The notes under the pieces are model-generated. The model saw nothing but the letters and a program-made list of their open reading frames with translations, made no database searches and was not told where the DNA came from. The position numbers and the translations under genes are program-made. Below are positions 26,143 through 32,521 of a DNA stretch of 51,396 nt, in pieces. Position 1 is the first letter of the stretch. Every line of letters begins with the position of its first letter. The stretch is from [Clostridium] methylpentosum DSM 5476. Its GTDB lineage: Bacteria; Bacillota; Clostridia; Oscillospirales; Ruminococcaceae. Location of the stretch: NCBI GenBank assembly GCA_000158655.1, contig EQ973339.1, positions 181,662 through 233,057 of the forward strand, in the 5' to 3' direction.

Positions 26143-26364
26143 TCATTTTTTTGGAAACGGGCGTTTTTCGCGGGTGAGGCCGAGAAGATAGTCGGTTGAA
26201 ACGTCGTAAAAGCGGGCGAGCTGGATAACCGCCCAGGTGGGGATTTCACGCTCGCCCTTTTCGTACCTGCGATAGACCTGCCGTTTCATGTGCAGAAGAT
26301 CTGCAATCTGCTGCTGCGTTTTGTCTGCGTCTGTCCTTAAATCTGCAATTCTCTGAAAATACAT
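26143..26364 (-). CDS. Xre-family HTH protein
   Basis: A 73-residue single-domain Cro/CI helix-turn-helix protein. TQQQIADLLHMKRQVYRRYEKGEREIP is the HTH, and YDVSTDYLLGLTREKRPFPKK the usual tail. ATG 26364 is preceded by GGAGGT at 5 nt; the frame remains open upstream but is only overlap with the next gene. It follows a second Xre gene by 19 nt on the same strand, so both are probably one transcript from the divergent promoter region at 26636–26718. It probably binds DNA as a repressor. Confidence 0.85.
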   Translation of the reverse strand: MYFQRIADLRTDADKTQQQIADLLHMKRQVYRRYEKGEREIPTWAVIQLARFYDVSTDYLLGLTREKRPFPKK

Positions 26365-26383
26365 CCGAAACCTCCAGGGGAAT

Positions 26384-26629
26384 TTAATCCAATAGGTCGC
26401 TGTAGGAGACGCCCAGCACTTGAGCGATGATTTTGAGCTCGATGTCGGTGACAAACCGTTTGCCTGCCTCGATTCTCTGCACCGCGTTTTTGTCCACATC
26501 CAGCGCATGGCGCTGGAGCTCGTCTGCCAGCATGCGCTGGGACATCTTCGGGAAGCGCTGTTGGCGGATTTGTCTGATCTTTTCCCCTGCTATATTGTTT
26601 TTTCCGTCTATTGTTTTGTTTTTAAACAT
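26384..26629 (-). CDS. Xre-family repressor, first gene of pair
   Basis: An 81-residue HTH protein: GEKIRQIRQQRFPKMSQRMLADELQRHALDVDKNAVQRIEAGKRFVTDIELKIIAQVLGVSYSDLLD. In this arrangement the second and third helices are separated by a slightly longer loop than in classical Cro, as in several chromosomal Xre proteins. Its start lies 7 bp from a 25-bp inverted repeat that spans the promoter of the divergent gene, so autoregulation and repression of that gene are likely. AGAGG precedes the ATG. Confidence 0.82.
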   Translation of the reverse strand: MFKNKTIDGKNNIAGEKIRQIRQQRFPKMSQRMLADELQRHALDVDKNAVQRIEAGKRFVTDIELKIIAQVLGVSYSDLLD

Positions 26630-26635
26630 ATTTTA

Positions 26636-26718
26636 ACCTCTGACATTTAGTGTTTGTCATTTCTGTTATTGTATGATATAATAAATGCACATATGACATT
26701 CACTAAATGTTAAGAGGT
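26636..26718. promoter_or_regulatory. Divergent promoter with long inverted-repeat operator
   Basis: The left arm (26636–26660: ACCTCT, ACATTTAGTG, TGTCAT) and right arm (26693–26718) are inverted copies differing at only a few positions. Between and within them is a plus-strand promoter: TTGTCA (26654–26659), a 17-nt spacer, TATAAT (26677–26682). A protein bound to both arms would cover the -35 box and the early transcribed region. Confidence 0.8.
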
Positions 26719-26724
26719 AAATAT

Positions 26725-27030
26725 ATGAGTATTATTGATGAATTGTACAGCGGGATGATCAAGGAGGTTGAACAGCTCTATCCGCACAGCGAGGAATACA
26801 AGCGGGCGGAGCGCAGCGCGGACGAGCTCAGAACTGAACTGTGGCAGGAGCTGCCGAAGGAGCTGAAAAAACGGTTCGGCCGCTATCATGGGGCGCAGGC
26901 GGACTGCTGCCGCATCGGGAACCGGGAATCCTTTGAGCAGGGGTTCCGGACCGGAGCGCGGCTGATGCTGGAAATTTTTCTGGAATCAGAAGAAAACCCT
27001 TGCAACAAACGCCAAAAAGAGATACAATAA
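26725..27030 (+). CDS. Small DUF6809-like protein under Xre control
   Basis: A 101-residue soluble, charged helical protein. It has the pattern MSIIDELYSGMIKEVEQLYP, EYKRAERSADELRTELWQEL, and a C-terminal EQGFRTGARLMLEIFLE. That layout (short N-terminal helix, middle coiled region, 'F..GFRLGA.LM.E' tail) is common to a family of small proteins beside Xre genes in Clostridia, which I recall as DUF6809; function is unknown. AAGAGGT precedes the ATG. It is transcribed divergently from the two Xre genes from a promoter overlapped by an inverted repeat. Confidence 0.8.
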   Translation: MSIIDELYSGMIKEVEQLYPHSEEYKRAERSADELRTELWQELPKELKKRFGRYHGAQADCCRIGNRESFEQGFRTGARLMLEIFLESEENPCNKRQKEIQ

Positions 27031-27094
27031 GACATGTTTGATGCTACACATCGATCAATCATGCGCGCGGGGGCGGGGAATTTCGCAAAAAGGC

Positions 27095-27124
27095 TTGACT
27101 TTTCCTTCTTTCGTATGCTATGAT
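27095..27124 (+). promoter_or_regulatory. Promoter of rpmG–secE–nusG
   Basis: TTGACT, an 18-nt spacer and TATGAT, giving a leader of about 95 nt before rpmG. The leader contains AAGGACGTTCCTTTT, a possible small hairpin. Confidence 0.7.
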
Positions 27125-27226
27125 GTACTCACCTCTAAAAGGGTTTATTTTTTGTGCGCAAAAATTTAAGGACGTTCCTTTTATGAGGGAGGCAGATAAT
27201 AGTCCGATACTGCAGGAGGTGCCGAT

Positions 27227-27376
27227 ATGAGAGTAAAAATTACCTTAGCTTGCACAGAGTGCAAACAGCGTAATTACAACACGATGAAAAACAAAAAGAA
27301 CGATCCAGACAGACTCGAAATGAACAAGTACTGCCGTTTCTGTCGCAAACACACTCCTCACAAGGAAACGAAGTAG
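27227..27376 (+). CDS. rpmG: 50S ribosomal protein L33
   Basis: A 49-residue L33. It begins [21 protein letters not shown] and ends [15 protein letters not shown]. Both zinc-knuckle pairs (CTEC and CRFC) are present, so this is the zinc-binding C+ form. It is part of the large ribosomal subunit. GGAGGT lies 5 nt upstream of the ATG. It starts the rpmG–secE–nusG run, with secE 19 nt downstream, the usual order in Firmicutes. Confidence 0.96.
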   Translation: MRVKITLACTECKQRNYNTMKNKKNDPDRLEMNKYCRFCRKHTPHKETK

Positions 27377-27395
27377 TTGAAAGGTGGTTATTGGG

Positions 27396-27629
27396 ATGTC
27401 TAAAGCAGAAGCCCCGGCAAAAGTCAAAAAGCCGAACATTTTCAAGAGAATCGCCAACTATTTCAAAGACTTGAGAAGTGAGACCAAAAAGGTCGTTTGG
27501 CCAACCAAGAGCCAGATTATCAACAACACAATCATTGTTTTGGTGACGATCATTGTGCTCGGTATTTTTATCGCGCTGCTTGACTTTGGCCTTGGTGCCC
27601 TGGTCAATTTCTTGCTCAACAGAGCGTAA
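27396..27629 (+). CDS. secE: Preprotein translocase subunit SecE
   Basis: A 77-residue single-span SecE. Seen: the conserved amphipathic region YFKDLRSETKKVVWPTKSQ and one transmembrane helix (TIIVLVTIIVLGIFIALLDF). It clamps SecY in the membrane. ATG 27396 follows AAAGGTGG at 9 nt; the frame opens four codons earlier without support. It lies between rpmG and nusG. Confidence 0.95.
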   Translation: MSKAEAPAKVKKPNIFKRIANYFKDLRSETKKVVWPTKSQIINNTIIVLVTIIVLGIFIALLDFGLGALVNFLLNRA

Positions 27630-27650
27630 GCGCGGAAGGACTGATTTTTC

Positions 27651-28175
27651 ATGTCAGAAACCGCAAAATGGTATGTTGTGCACACCTATTCCGGCTACGA
27701 GAACAAGGTTGCGCAGAACATTGAAAAGGCGGTGGAAAGCCGCCAGCTCCACGATCTCATCCAAGAGGTGAAAATCCCCACCGAGACGGTTGTCGAAATC
27801 AAGGACAACAAAACCCGCGAGGTGGAACGAAAGCTCTTTCCGAGCTACGTGCTTGTGAAGATGATCATCACCGACGACACCTGGTATGTCGTGCGCAATA
27901 TCCGCGGCGTCACCGGTTTTGTCGGCCCCACATCCAAACCCATCCCCCTTACCAAAAAAGAGGTCGAGGCTCTCGGCGTCGAGGATAAGAAGGTTGAGGT
28001 TGACTACCAGATCGGCGACTCGGTCAAAATTGTTGACGGATCGCTCGAAGGGTTTATCGGCATCGTTCAGGAACTTGACGTGGACAACAATATGGTCAAG
28101 GTCACCGTTTCGATGTTCGGAAGAGAGACGCCTGTCGAGCTCGAGCTCACCCAGGTCGTCGCAGTCAAAGAGTAA
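27651..28175 (+). CDS. nusG: Transcription factor NusG
   Basis: A 174-residue NusG. The NGN domain starts AKWYVVHTYSGYENKVAQNI and contains YVLVKMIITDDTWYVVRNIRGVTGF. The C-terminal KOW domain carries IGDSVKIVDGSLEGFIGIVQ. NusG binds RNA polymerase and links it to Rho or the ribosome. Length is normal. It lies 21 nt after secE, and an L1-type leader for rplK follows. It ends the first transcription unit or reads through into the ribosomal genes. Confidence 0.97.
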   Translation: MSETAKWYVVHTYSGYENKVAQNIEKAVESRQLHDLIQEVKIPTETVVEIKDNKTREVERKLFPSYVLVKMIITDDTWYVVRNIRGVTGFVGPTSKPIPLTKKEVEALGVEDKKVEVDYQIGDSVKIVDGSLEGFIGIVQELDVDNNMVKVTVSMFGRETPVELELTQVVAVKE

Positions 28176-28223
28176 GAATCGCTTGACGATTGAGCGTTTA
28201 ATAGATTTATCTTATTAAATGCT

Positions 28224-28265
28224 TGTGGGAGGAACGCCGAGTTTTGGGTGTTCCGCCTTACCACA
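28224..28265 (+). promoter_or_regulatory. L1-binding mRNA site upstream of rplK
   Basis: TGTGGGAGGAAC...GTTCCGCCTTACCACA folds into two short stems around an asymmetric loop, the layout of L1 autoregulatory sites that mimic its 23S rRNA target. It lies 22 nt before rplK. A closely similar element precedes rplA. Confidence 0.6.
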
Positions 28266-28287
28266 AATTTTGGAGGTGCAAAAGAAA

Positions 28288-28713
28288 ATGGCTCAGAAGG
28301 TTACAGGCTTTATTAAGCTTCAGATCCCCGCAGGAAAGGCAACTCCGGCGCCCCCGGTTGGTCCGGCTCTCGGTCAGCACGGCGTCAACATCATGGCCTT
28401 TACCAAGGAATTCAATGAGCGTACTAAAAATGATGCAGGTCTTATCATCCCTGTTGTCATTACCGTTTACGCTGACCGCTCCTTTACCTTTATCACCAAA
28501 ACCCCGCCCGCAGCAGTGCTGATCAAAAAGGCCTGCGGCATCGACAAGGCGAGCGGTGTGCCGAACAAGACAAAGGTAGCAAACATCACCAAGGAGCAGG
28601 TTAGACAGATCGCTGAACAGAAAATGCCCGACTTAAACGCTGCGAACATCGATACTGCGATGAGCATGATCGCCGGAACCGCTCGTTCGATGGGCATTGT
28701 CGTCGTCGATTAG
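28288..28713 (+). CDS. rplK: 50S ribosomal protein L11
   Basis: A 141-residue L11. Typical [37 protein letters not shown] and C-terminal [10 protein letters not shown]. It binds the GTPase-associated centre of 23S rRNA and takes part in RelA activation; relA itself lies 11 kb away. TGGAGGT lies upstream of ATG 28288; an in-frame start further upstream falls in the leader structure. rplA follows after 58 nt. Confidence 0.97.
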   Translation: MAQKVTGFIKLQIPAGKATPAPPVGPALGQHGVNIMAFTKEFNERTKNDAGLIIPVVITVYADRSFTFITKTPPAAVLIKKACGIDKASGVPNKTKVANITKEQVRQIAEQKMPDLNAANIDTAMSMIAGTARSMGIVVVD

Positions 28714-28721
28714 GACCCGCT

Positions 28722-28750
28722 GGTGGGAGGAACATTCCGCTTTGAACCAC
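28722..28750 (+). promoter_or_regulatory. Second L1-type mRNA site, rplK–rplA gap
   Basis: GGTGGGAGGAACATTCCGC followed by TTTGAACCAC. It shares GTGGGAGGAAC, TTCCGC and a closing ACCAC with the site upstream of rplK. It occupies the gap just ahead of the rplA ribosome site and could let L1 repress its own translation directly. Confidence 0.55.
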
Positions 28751-28771
28751 TCATGAGGGAGGATAAATGTA

Positions 28772-29467
28772 ATGAAACATGGTAAAAAGTATGTTGACAG
28801 CGCAAAGCTGATCGACCGCAATAAATATTATGATGCAAGCGAAGCCCTCGACCTCGTTGCGAAAAACGCGAAAGCAAAGTTTGACGAGACCGTTGAGCTT
28901 CACGTAAGACTCGGCGTTGACTCCCGTCACGCTGACCAGCAGGTGCGCGGCGCCGTCGTTCTGCCCAACGGAACCGGTAAAAGCGTGCGCGTCCTGGTCT
29001 TTGCCAAGGGCGACAACGTCAAAGCTGCTGAAGAGGCGGGCGCAGAGTACGTCGGCGGTATGGAGTATGTCGACAAGATCATGAAGGAAAACTTCATGGA
29101 TTTTGACGTCGTCATCGCAAGCCCTGACATGATGGCTGTAGTCGGCCGTCTCGGTAAGGTGCTTGGTCCCCGTGGCCTCATGCCGAACCCGAAGGCTGGT
29201 ACTGTCACCCCGGATGTCGCCAAGGCTGTCACCGAAGCGAAAGCTGGTAAGATCGAGTACCGTCTCGACAAAACCAACATCATCCACTGCCCGATTGGCA
29301 AGGCTTCTTTTGGCGCGGAAAAACTTGAGCAGAACTTTGATACCCTGATGAAGGCAATTGCAAAGGCAAAACCTGCCGCTGCAAAGGGTACCTACATCAA
29401 ATCCTGTGTTGTCACTTCGACCATGGGCCCTGGTATCAAGGTGAATGCGGCTAAATTTGGCGCATAA
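28772..29467 (+). CDS. rplA: 50S ribosomal protein L1
   Basis: A 231-residue L1. Start [20 protein letters not shown]; signature [32 protein letters not shown] in the centre; C-terminal [17 protein letters not shown]. It forms the mobile L1 stalk that handles E-site tRNA and represses its own operon. GAGGGAGG lies 10 nt before the ATG. Two probable L1 target sites lie upstream, before rplK and before this gene. Confidence 0.97.
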   Translation: MKHGKKYVDSAKLIDRNKYYDASEALDLVAKNAKAKFDETVELHVRLGVDSRHADQQVRGAVVLPNGTGKSVRVLVFAKGDNVKAAEEAGAEYVGGMEYVDKIMKENFMDFDVVIASPDMMAVVGRLGKVLGPRGLMPNPKAGTVTPDVAKAVTEAKAGKIEYRLDKTNIIHCPIGKASFGAEKLEQNFDTLMKAIAKAKPAAAKGTYIKSCVVTSTMGPGIKVNAAKFGA

Positions 29468-29470
29468 GAG

Positions 29471-29499
29471 TTGACATTGCAGCTCGGCTGTGTTATACT
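29471..29499 (+). promoter_or_regulatory. Promoter of rplJL
   Basis: TTGACA, a 17-nt spacer and TATACT directly after the rplA stop. The resulting transcript would start near 29506 and carry the L10 leader. Confidence 0.8.
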
Positions 29500-29515
29500 A
29501 ATAACGCTGTATTTT

Positions 29516-29638
29516 TCTAAAGACAGCAGGTACAAATGTGTAAAAGGTGTTTGCCTTGCCTGCCGAGGAGAAATCATAACCTGATTCATATTTGAATTGT
29601 TATGCCTTTCTTCGCGGTTTTGCGGGGAAAGGCTTTTT
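29516..29638 (+). promoter_or_regulatory. L10 ribosomal leader with attenuator
   Basis: AAAGACAGCAGG...CTTGCCTGCCGAGG (29519–29568) matches the conserved L10(L12)4-binding leader. It is followed by a hairpin GCCTTTCTTCGC/GCGGGGAAAGGC (29604–29633) and five T residues, an attenuator. Excess L10 should favour termination before rplJ. Confidence 0.8.
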
Positions 29639-29669
29639 GTATAATCAAGATTTTCGGAGGTGAATCCAT

Positions 29670-30179
29670 TTGCCAAGCGAGAAAGTATTACAAAGCAAAA
29701 AAGAATTGGTCGCTCAGCTTACTGAGAAACTGAAAAACGCGGTTGCCGGCGTTGTCATCGACTACAAGGGCATCAACGTTGAGCAGGATACCAAGATGAG
29801 AAAAGACCTCAGAGAGGCCGGCGTTGAGTATTTTGTTGTGAAAAACACCATGCTCCGTTTTGCTGCGAAAGAGGTTGGTTTTGACGAGTTTATTCCGCAT
29901 CTCGAAGGAACCACTGCAATCGCGATCAGCAACGACGACGTTATCGCCCCTGCCAAGGTCATTTCCAAATACGCGAAAGAACTCAAAGACGACACTGATT
30001 TTGCGGTCAAGGTCGGCTTTATGGACGGGAAAGTCATCGACGCCGCTACCGTCTCTGAACTCGGCAACCTGCCTTCCAAAGAGCAGCTCGTCGGTCAGCT
30101 CCTCAGCGTGCTTATCGCACCTGTTCGCGGCATGGCTGTTGCGCTTAACGCAATCGCTGAACAAAAAGAGAGCGCATAA
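29670..30179 (+). CDS. rplJ: 50S ribosomal protein L10
   Basis: A 169-residue L10: KVLQSKKELVAQLTEKLKNA, GVVIDYKGINVEQDTKMRKDLREAGVEYFVVKNTMLRFA and C-terminal LLSVLIAPVRGMAVALNAIAEQK. It anchors the L7/L12 stalk. The start is TTG at 29670, with GGAGGTG upstream. Its expression is probably set by the L10 leader and attenuator ahead of it. rplL follows after 47 nt. Confidence 0.96.
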   Translation: MPSEKVLQSKKELVAQLTEKLKNAVAGVVIDYKGINVEQDTKMRKDLREAGVEYFVVKNTMLRFAAKEVGFDEFIPHLEGTTAIAISNDDVIAPAKVISKYAKELKDDTDFAVKVGFMDGKVIDAATVSELGNLPSKEQLVGQLLSVLIAPVRGMAVALNAIAEQKESA

Positions 30180-30226
30180 TCTGATTGTGCACACTATTTA
30201 AATTGAAATTTTAGGAGGATATTACA

Positions 30227-30595
30227 ATGGCTGATATCGCAAAATTTATTGAAGATATTAAAGCTTTAACCGTTCTCGAACTCAACGAGCTCGTTAAAGC
30301 GATCGAAGAGGAGTTCGGTGTTTCCGCTGCTGCTCCGGTTATGATGGCTGGCGCTGCTGCAGGCGGCGAGGCTGCTGCTGAGAAGACCGAGTTTGACGTT
30401 ATCCTGACCGAAGTTGGCTCCGGCAAGATGAACGTCATCAAGGCTGTCAAAGAGATCACCGGCCTTGGTCTGAAAGAAGCAAAAGAGATCGTTGACAACG
30501 CTCCGAAGGCTGTCAAAGAAGGCGTTTCTAAAGCAGACGCTGAAGAGATGAAAACAAAACTCGAGGGCGCTGGCGCAACCGTCGAACTCAAGTAG
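30227..30595 (+). CDS. rplL: 50S ribosomal protein L7/L12
   Basis: A 122-residue L7/L12. The N-terminal dimerization helix is followed by the Ala/Gly-rich hinge ([19 protein letters not shown]) and the C-terminal domain ([20 protein letters not shown] and [11 protein letters not shown]). It recruits translation factors to the ribosome. TAGGAGG precedes the ATG. A terminator follows directly, and rpoB, the usual next gene, is absent here. Confidence 0.97.
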   Translation: MADIAKFIEDIKALTVLELNELVKAIEEEFGVSAAAPVMMAGAAAGGEAAAEKTEFDVILTEVGSGKMNVIKAVKEITGLGLKEAKEIVDNAPKAVKEGVSKADAEEMKTKLEGAGATVELK

Positions 30596-30614
30596 TTTTT
30601 GTTCTGAACATAAG

Positions 30615-30646
30615 AAACCGCAGTCTGGTTCCAGGCTGCGGTTTTT
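30615..30646 (+). terminator. rplJL terminator
   Basis: AAACCGCAG pairs with CTGCGGTTT, followed by T residues, 20 nt past rplL. The next 280 bp (to 30925) hold no supportable gene. Confidence 0.8.
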
Positions 30647-30925
30647 TGTCTATCAAAAATCTTGCCGGTGGTGAGGGTTTTCAATGGGTTTATGCGTTGC
30701 GTAAGATGCAGAGACTCAAAACAGACAGCATATGCAAGACAAATTTCAAAATAGTGTACAAGGAAATGGAGCGGAAGCAAGCGATGAGCTGTCTGCCCTG
30801 TAAATTTGTATGGGATCTGGGACCTATTCAGTGAAAGCCTCTGCAAGCGTCATTGGTGATATGTACCTGAAGCGCTGCAAGGAGCATTGGACTGTGCCTG
30901 CGTAAAAAGTTAAGCTGGTAGATTC

Positions 30926-31549
30926 CTATTCTCCCTTGTTCCGAGCCTCTTTCTTCTTGAGTGTGTGGACATAGGCTTGAAAGCGGGGGGAACATGTATC
31001 GATATCCTGTTGAGACACACCGAGCCAGAGGGTAAGATCTTCTGTTAGTTCTTGTGTGGCGTTTTTTAATATCAGATGTTCTGAGCGCAGCTCAAACTGA
31101 ATGATGGCGTCTGTTCCGTCTTCACCCATTTGGGGAAGAAGATAGGCCTGAAAGCAGAGATTTAACTTGTCAGCCGGGTAGTTGTGTGCTCGCTTGAAGG
31201 CGAGATCGGACGCTTTGACATATCGAACCAACTCTTTTTTTGAGGAACACTCCTCCGGCGGCATGGGAACACCGACCTCCTCAGGAAATGAGTTGAGGAG
31301 GATATTGACCTTGAGCATTTCTATTTCGGAATCAGCAAGCGAATAGGGCAGGGCGTGATACTGTTGCGCTAAATACTCGGGCAGATCCGAGAGCAGACGG
31401 CGGTTGGGCTGTAGGGTTTTCTGCATCTCTTTCAAAGTATGTTCAAAAGCCTGCTGTTTGGAGGAACTGCCTCGATAAACTGCGGTTGGGCCGTTTTTTC
31501 CTCCGATGAGGGCAATGGACCGAGCGCTCTTTTTTCGAAACAGACGCAT
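30926..31549 (-). CDS. Orphan protein with GG-x2-GPTA motif
   Basis: A 207-residue, mostly soluble protein. Near its N-terminus is SARSIALIGGKNGPTAVY (residues 9–26). This resembles the IGIIGGADGPTAI segment of beta subunits of sodium-pumping decarboxylases (OadB/GcdB), but the membrane helices of that family are missing. The remainder is charged and helical (MLKVNILLNSFPEEVGVPMPPEE, YPADKLNLCFQAYLLPQMGEDG). I know no function; small proteins carrying only this motif do occur in Clostridia. Start: ATG 31549; AGGAGGTTTTTCC lies directly upstream. Monocistronic, between the ribosomal cluster and the toxin loci. Confidence 0.75.
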   Translation of the reverse strand: MRLFRKKSARSIALIGGKNGPTAVYRGSSSKQQAFEHTLKEMQKTLQPNRRLLSDLPEYLAQQYHALPYSLADSEIEMLKVNILLNSFPEEVGVPMPPEECSSKKELVRYVKASDLAFKRAHNYPADKLNLCFQAYLLPQMGEDGTDAIIQFELRSEHLILKNATQELTEDLTLWLGVSQQDIDTCSPRFQAYVHTLKKKEARNKGE

Positions 31550-31636
31550 GGAAAAACCTCCTGTTTATTTTTTGTTGACAGATTTATCAAGGAATTTGAT
31601 TGATGGTATGCTTGCTAATTCGTTGGCTATACAGCA

Positions 31637-31665
31637 TTGACAAGAGGGAAAGCCGGACTTATAAT
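31637..31665 (+). promoter_or_regulatory. Antitoxin RNA promoter, copy A
   Basis: TTGACA, a 17-nt spacer and TATAAT: a full sigma-A consensus reading into a very short transcript that ends at the hairpin 31704–31745. Confidence 0.85.
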
Positions 31666-31671
31666 AAAAAC

Positions 31672-31747
31672 AGAAAAAGACGGCTAGCCCCCAAGTTCTA
31701 GTTAAAAAGATAACCGATTCTTTGGAGAGAGGCGGTTATCTTTTTTT
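31672..31747 (+). ncRNA. Antisense antitoxin RNA, copy A
   Basis: Predicted RNA of about 76 nt from the consensus promoter at 31637–31665 to the terminator 31704–31745. It starts with a GACGGCTAGCCCCC segment. Its last dozen bases are antisense to the 3' end and stop codon of the facing toxin ORF. The two transcripts share the bidirectional terminator, as in par/Fst-type systems. No ORF is present in it. Confidence 0.6.
31704..31745. terminator. Shared bidirectional terminator, copy A
   Basis: AAAAAGATAACCG and its exact complement (13 bp) enclose a 16-nt loop. A/T-tails serve both the antitoxin RNA (plus) and the toxin mRNA (minus); the toxin stop codon lies inside the stem. Confidence 0.8.
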
Positions 31748-31810
31748 GTTGTACTGTAGAATGCGATCGATGAGGAGCAAAAGAATTGCCATCATGATCA
31801 AATACTCCAT
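31736..31810 (-). CDS. Tiny hydrophobic peptide, type I toxin candidate, copy A
   Basis: A 24-residue peptide: MEYLIMMAILLLLIDR and a polar, basic end (ILQYNKKR). One short membrane helix with a charged C-terminus is the design of Fst/Ldr/BsrG-type type I toxins, which insert in the cell's own membrane. AAGGGG lies 8 nt upstream, inside a CCCC-ATAA-GGGG hairpin that may hide it. A second copy 294 bp away differs by two residues, with other changes silent, so the reading frame is under selection. This copy's own promoter looks degenerate (TCGCCT at the -35 position). Confidence 0.65.
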   Translation of the reverse strand: MEYLIMMAILLLLIDRILQYNKKR

Positions 31811-31918
31811 AGCAACATCCCCTTATGGGGGCAGATTCACCGCCTACCGCTGGTTGGCAACGCTTACTAAATGGATACCATATTTTATTGGATGAAGGCG
31901 ATTCGTTTGAAATGAAGG

Positions 31919-31947
31919 TTGACAAATAGGGGTCACGGGGTTATAAT
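31919..31947 (+). promoter_or_regulatory. Antitoxin RNA promoter, copy B
   Basis: TTGACA, a 17-nt spacer and TATAAT, again a full consensus, at the same relative place as in copy A. Confidence 0.85.
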
Positions 31948-31953
31948 AAAAAT

Positions 31954-32041
31954 AGAAAAGGCGCTGCCGATAGACGGCTAGCCCCCAAGTTCTAGTTAAA
32001 AAGATAACCGATTCATTGGAGTGAGGCGGTTATCTTTTTTT
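31954..32041 (+). ncRNA. Antisense antitoxin RNA, copy B
   Basis: Predicted RNA of about 88 nt, ending at the hairpin 31998–32039. It carries the same GACGGCTAGCCCCC and AAGTTCTAG segments as copy A plus a 12-nt insertion near its 5' end, and it is antisense to the 3' end of toxin copy B. The differing 5' end could change specificity between the two copies. Confidence 0.6.
31998..32039. terminator. Shared bidirectional terminator, copy B
   Basis: The same 13-bp stem as copy A (AAAAAGATAACCG/CGGTTATCTTTTT). Four loop positions vary between the copies while the stem is unchanged. Confidence 0.8.
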
Positions 32042-32104
32042 GTTGTTATGTAAAATGCGATCGATGAGGAGCAAAAGAATTGCCATCATGATCAAATATT
32101 CCAT
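32030..32104 (-). CDS. Tiny hydrophobic peptide, type I toxin candidate, copy B
   Basis: A 24-residue peptide: MEYLIMMAILLLLIDR, then ILHNNKKR. Compared with copy A, codons 2 and 18 change silently (GAG/GAA, CTA/TTA); only Gln-19/His and Tyr-20/Asn differ. The ribosome site AAGGGGG sits in a CCCCC-ATAA-GGGGG hairpin. A good promoter (TTGACA, 18 nt, TATTCT at 32167–32196) precedes it with a leader of about 55 nt. This copy therefore looks the more active of the two. Confidence 0.68.
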   Translation of the reverse strand: MEYLIMMAILLLLIDRILHNNKKR

Positions 32105-32166
32105 AGCAACACCCCCTTATGGGGGCAGATTCACCGCCTACCGCTGGTTGGCAACACCTTACAAAT

Positions 32167-32196
32167 AGAATACCATATTTTGTCGAAACTTGTCAA
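32167..32196 (-). promoter_or_regulatory. Toxin promoter, copy B
   Basis: Minus-strand TTGACA, an 18-nt spacer and TATTCT. The aligned sequence in copy A keeps the spacer but has lost the -35 box. Confidence 0.75.
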
Positions 32197-32234
32197 CCCT
32201 TTTAATAGTGCAATAGCACATTAAGTCAATCTTT

Positions 32235-32453
32235 TTATTTACTGCGGGGATACGGTTCTATTTCATCTGTGAGGCCTACAATGTAATCAATACTAGTATG
32301 ATATAAAATTGCAAGCGCTTTTGCTTGATCTAAAGTCGGTTCCCTTTCACCTGATTCCATCCTTGAATAGTTACCTTGATCAATGCCTGTTTCTAATTGA
32401 ATTTTGATCTGAGAATACTGAAATTTATTTCTTAATTCTTTTAGCCTTGACAT
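32235..32453 (-). CDS. Xre-family HTH regulator
   Basis: A 72-residue Cro/CI-type protein: MSRLKELRNKFQYSQIKIQLETGIDQGNYSRMESGEREPT is the HTH core, ending TSIDYIVGLTDEIEPYPRSK. CAGGAG lies 8 nt before the ATG. Upstream, alternating ACATAT/ATATGT half-sites overlap its own promoter (TTGTCA, 16 nt, TAATAT on the minus strand) and a divergent consensus promoter on the plus strand. It probably represses both. Base composition is AT-richer than that of the ribosomal cluster, suggesting acquired DNA together with the toxin copies. Confidence 0.85.
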   Translation of the reverse strand: MSRLKELRNKFQYSQIKIQLETGIDQGNYSRMESGEREPTLDQAKALAILYHTSIDYIVGLTDEIEPYPRSK

Positions 32454-32492
32454 AATATCAACTCCTGTTTAATATTATGTCCTTATTACATA

Positions 32493-32521
32493 TTGACAAA
32501 TATGTCTTGTTGACATATAAT
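32493..32521 (+). promoter_or_regulatory. Consensus promoter with embedded palindromic operator
   Basis: TTGACA (32493–32498), a 17-nt spacer and TATAAT (32516–32521). The spacer and -10 box hold ATATGTC-TTGTT-GACATAT (32500–32518), a perfect 7-bp inverted repeat, and ACATAT-N6-ATATGT overlaps it upstream. The divergent Xre gene is the obvious binder. Confidence 0.75.
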
